A stretch of DNA of 64,000 nucleotides, from positions 75,044,715 to 75,108,714 of the forward strand of contig CM077646.1 of the NCBI GenBank assembly GCA_039707465.1, in the 5' to 3' direction. The notes beneath the pieces are model-generated. The model searched no databases. It worked only from the letters and a program-made list of their open reading frames with translations, and was not told the DNA's origin. Both the position numbers and the translations under genes were made by a program. This stretch comes from Rhabdophis nuchalis. Its lineage: Eukaryota; Chordata; Lepidosauria; Squamata; Natricidae. Positions within the stretch are counted from its first letter, which is position 1. Each line of letters begins with the position of its first letter. Below, piece by piece: positions 62,067 through 64,000 of this stretch.

Positions 62067-63207
62067 GCATAGTAGAATTTGGATCATCATAAGATTAAGA
62101 TTAACCATCAAGAATAGTTTGGGTTTTTTTTGCCGGGGGTGGGGAGGTTTGTAAAGAAATAGACATCAAATTTACTTTCTTTCCTTTTTCTTTTATAGCT
62201 TTTATAGCTGAGAGCATCTTCAAATCTCACTAACCAACTGCTTCAGATCTTTAAATATTTGCGGTCCCTACATTTTCTGATAATCCTGTTATTCTTATAA
62301 AGTATCATCTACATTTAATGACCTCATAATCCCTTGCGACTGAACTCTGGGCAACTGAATGAAACTGAGGGTTTACTGGCAGATGCCCTTCCTGTCGCCA
62401 ATGTGGAGTTATACGCAACAGATATAGTCTCATCCTGCCCAGAGAGAGAGAAATATCTGATTCTACCTAGCATCAAATTTACAGCCTTCTGATTGTTAGG
62501 CAAGAGCTCCATCTCTAGGTCATCGCACCACTCCTGTTATTCCTGTAAGGTATGGCCCCACATATAAAGGTTGCCTGAATCCATTCCGAATTAGTACACC
62601 CAGCAGCTCCAGGTAGCATGGCCAAGGTGTCACCTGCATAGATTTTCTTTCTCTGAAGACAATTATCTCAGCCAATTTCAATTTCAATTTATTCAATTTA
62701 TATACCGCCCTTCTCCCTTCCGGGACACAGGGAGGTGCACAGCCATAATAAAAATAGGTAGTACAAAAGCTAAAATGATATGTTAAAATGTATTAAATGT
62801 ATTGGCCTGCAGTTAAAACCCCGTACTAAAATCAATTAAAAACTACGAGAGGCAGGCAGCACGAAATAAATGTGTCTTCAGAGCCCAACGGAAGAGACGT
62901 AGGTCTGTGATGGTACGTAGTTCAGGGTGTAGGTCATTCCAAAGGGCAGGGGCTGCCACAGAGAAGGCTGTCCCCCTGGGGGTCGCCAGCCGACATTGTC
63001 TGGTCGACGGCACCCTGAGGAGGCCCTCTCTGTGGGAGCGAACTGGTCGGTGGGAGGTATTTGGCAGCAGGAGGCGGTCTTGCAGGTAACCAGGTCCCTT
63101 GCCATGGAGCACTTTAAAGGTGGTCACTAATATCTTGAAGCGCACCCGGAAAGCCACAGGCAGCCAGTGCAGCTCACGCAGGAGAGGTATCACATGGGAG
63201 CATCTAG

Positions 63208-63275
63208 ATTTTTTATTTTTTATTTTTATTAAATTTATACCCCGCCCTTCTCCTAAAAAAGGACCCTGGGTGGCC
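63208..63275 (-). mobile_element. Ultra-short LINE 3'-tail insertion in a LINE ORF
   Basis: The minus strand reads GGAGAAGGGCGGGGTATAAA then an A/T-rich tail, the 3' terminus of the same subfamily. It replaces the ORF segment expected between LQLVPNVA and HVIPLL and keeps the frame open. Confidence 0.75.
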
Positions 63276-63877
63276 ACATTCGGGACCAGCTGGAGCCTCC
63301 AGGTGCACCTCAAGGGAAGCCCCATGTAGAGAGCATGACAATAGTCCAGGCAGAAAGTGACGAGGGCTTGAATGACCGTGAGTAAGGCGTCACGATCCAG
63401 AAAGGGGCGCAACTGCCATATCAGGCGAACCTGGTAGAAAGCCCCCCTGGCCACGGCCATCATGTGATCTTCTAGAGACAGCGGAGAGTCCAGGAGGACG
63501 CCCAAGTTGCGAGCCCTATCTGTGGGGGCAAATGCCTCGCCCCCAATAGCCAGAGATAGCATCAGCTGTCTATACTGTGACGCTGGAAGCCACAGCCACT
63601 CAGTCTTGGATGGGTTGAGTTGGAGCCAGTTCCTCCCCATCCAGACTTGCACGGCCTCCAGACAACGGGACATCACTTCCACAGCATCGTTGGGGTGGTC
63701 CGGAGTAGAGATGTACAGCTGAGTATCATCAGCGTACTGATGGAACTCTACCCCAAAACCACGGATGATCTCGCCCAGCGGCTTCACGTAGATGTTGAAC
63801 AGAAGGGGCGAGAGGACCAACCCCTGTGGGACCCCACAAGTGAAGCGCCTCAAAGTCGACCTCTGCCCTCCTGCCAA

Positions 63878-63926
63878 TTTAATTTAATTTTTAATTTATT
63901 TCAATTTATATACCGCGCCTTCTCCA
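63878..63926 (-). mobile_element. Ultra-short (49-bp) LINE 3'-tail insertion with 4-bp TSD
   Basis: The minus strand reads GGAGAAGGCGCGGTATATAA then TTGAAATAAATTAAA. CCAA is duplicated at 63874-63877 and 63927-63930. It splits the RT ORF between QFVL and the GGQRST segment. Confidence 0.82.
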
Positions 63927-64000
63927 CCAACACAAACTGCGACCCGTCAAAGAGATAGGAGGAGAACCACCGTAAAACGGTGCCCCCCAACCCCAACCCC

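Larger units (their letters stand above)
62690..64000 (-). mobile_element. CR1/L2-type LINE, second subfamily, running off the window
   Basis: The minus-strand ORF (63877-62843) includes GVPQGLVLSPLLFN, YADDTQLYIS, LNPSKTEWLWLPAS, LRELHWLPVAFRVRFKI and LWNDLHPELRTITD. The 3' end at ~62690 reads GGAGAAGGGCGGTATATAAA. It is about 75% similar by eye to the 48861 family, so a distinct subfamily. Two small insertions (63208-63275, 63878-63926) interrupt it. It continues past 64000. Confidence 0.92.

Overview
This is vertebrate nuclear DNA, most likely from a squamate reptile and plausibly a snake. The evidence is one spliced protein gene with long introns, no operon structure, and a repeat mix typical of squamates: CR1 and CR1/L2-type LINEs, BovB, R4-like and L1-like LINEs, a Sauria-type tRNA SINE, many hAT MITEs with 8-bp target duplications, and (AAT)n or (CTTT)n microsatellites. 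The only host gene found is ABHD6 (monoacylglycerol lipase, alpha/beta-hydrolase 6), on the minus strand. Its eight coding exons lie between 34969 (ATG) and 12495 (stop), all with GT..AG introns. They join in phase to 337 codons, the length of human ABHD6, and the catalytic Ser148, Asp278 and His306 fall at the human positions. A CpG island near 41.3-42.1 kb is the likely promoter; the 5' noncoding first exon could not be placed exactly. || Layout. 1-4453: 5' part of a decayed class II endogenous retrovirus on the minus strand (LTR, tRNA-Trp-type PBS, gag N-terminus, protease and RT remnants), inserted in a hAT MITE. 4455-6471: hAT-in-hAT MITEs and a 730-bp TA-flanked MITE carrying a 112-bp tandem repeat. 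6862-8850: a complete L1-type element with only ORF1 and an unbroken ORF, flanked by perfect target duplications (HAL1-like). 8.9-12.2 kb: region downstream of ABHD6. 12.2-35 kb: ABHD6 exons with introns full of MITEs, SINEs, a solo LTR, CR1 and other LINE pieces. 35-42 kb: presumed first intron, with palindromic MITE and R4-like fragments. 42-48 kb: BovB, R4-like and CR1 debris with a nested solo LTR. 48.1-54.3 kb: an antisense CR1/L2-type LINE split by a nearly complete sense copy of the same family that keeps one long EN-RT ORF. 54.7-56.6 kb: 3' half of an L1 with intact ORF2 C-terminus. 57-64 kb: (AAT)n, more CR1/L2-type copies, hAT and palindromic MITEs, BovB remnant. || No convincing novel multi-gene system is present. 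The most unusual items are the ORF1-only L1, the same-family LINE nested insertion, two ~50-65-bp LINE 3'-tail insertions inside another LINE, three near-perfect ~135-bp hairpin MITEs, and a MITE 45 bp from the last ABHD6 splice acceptor. All assignments come from reading the sequence; no database search was run.
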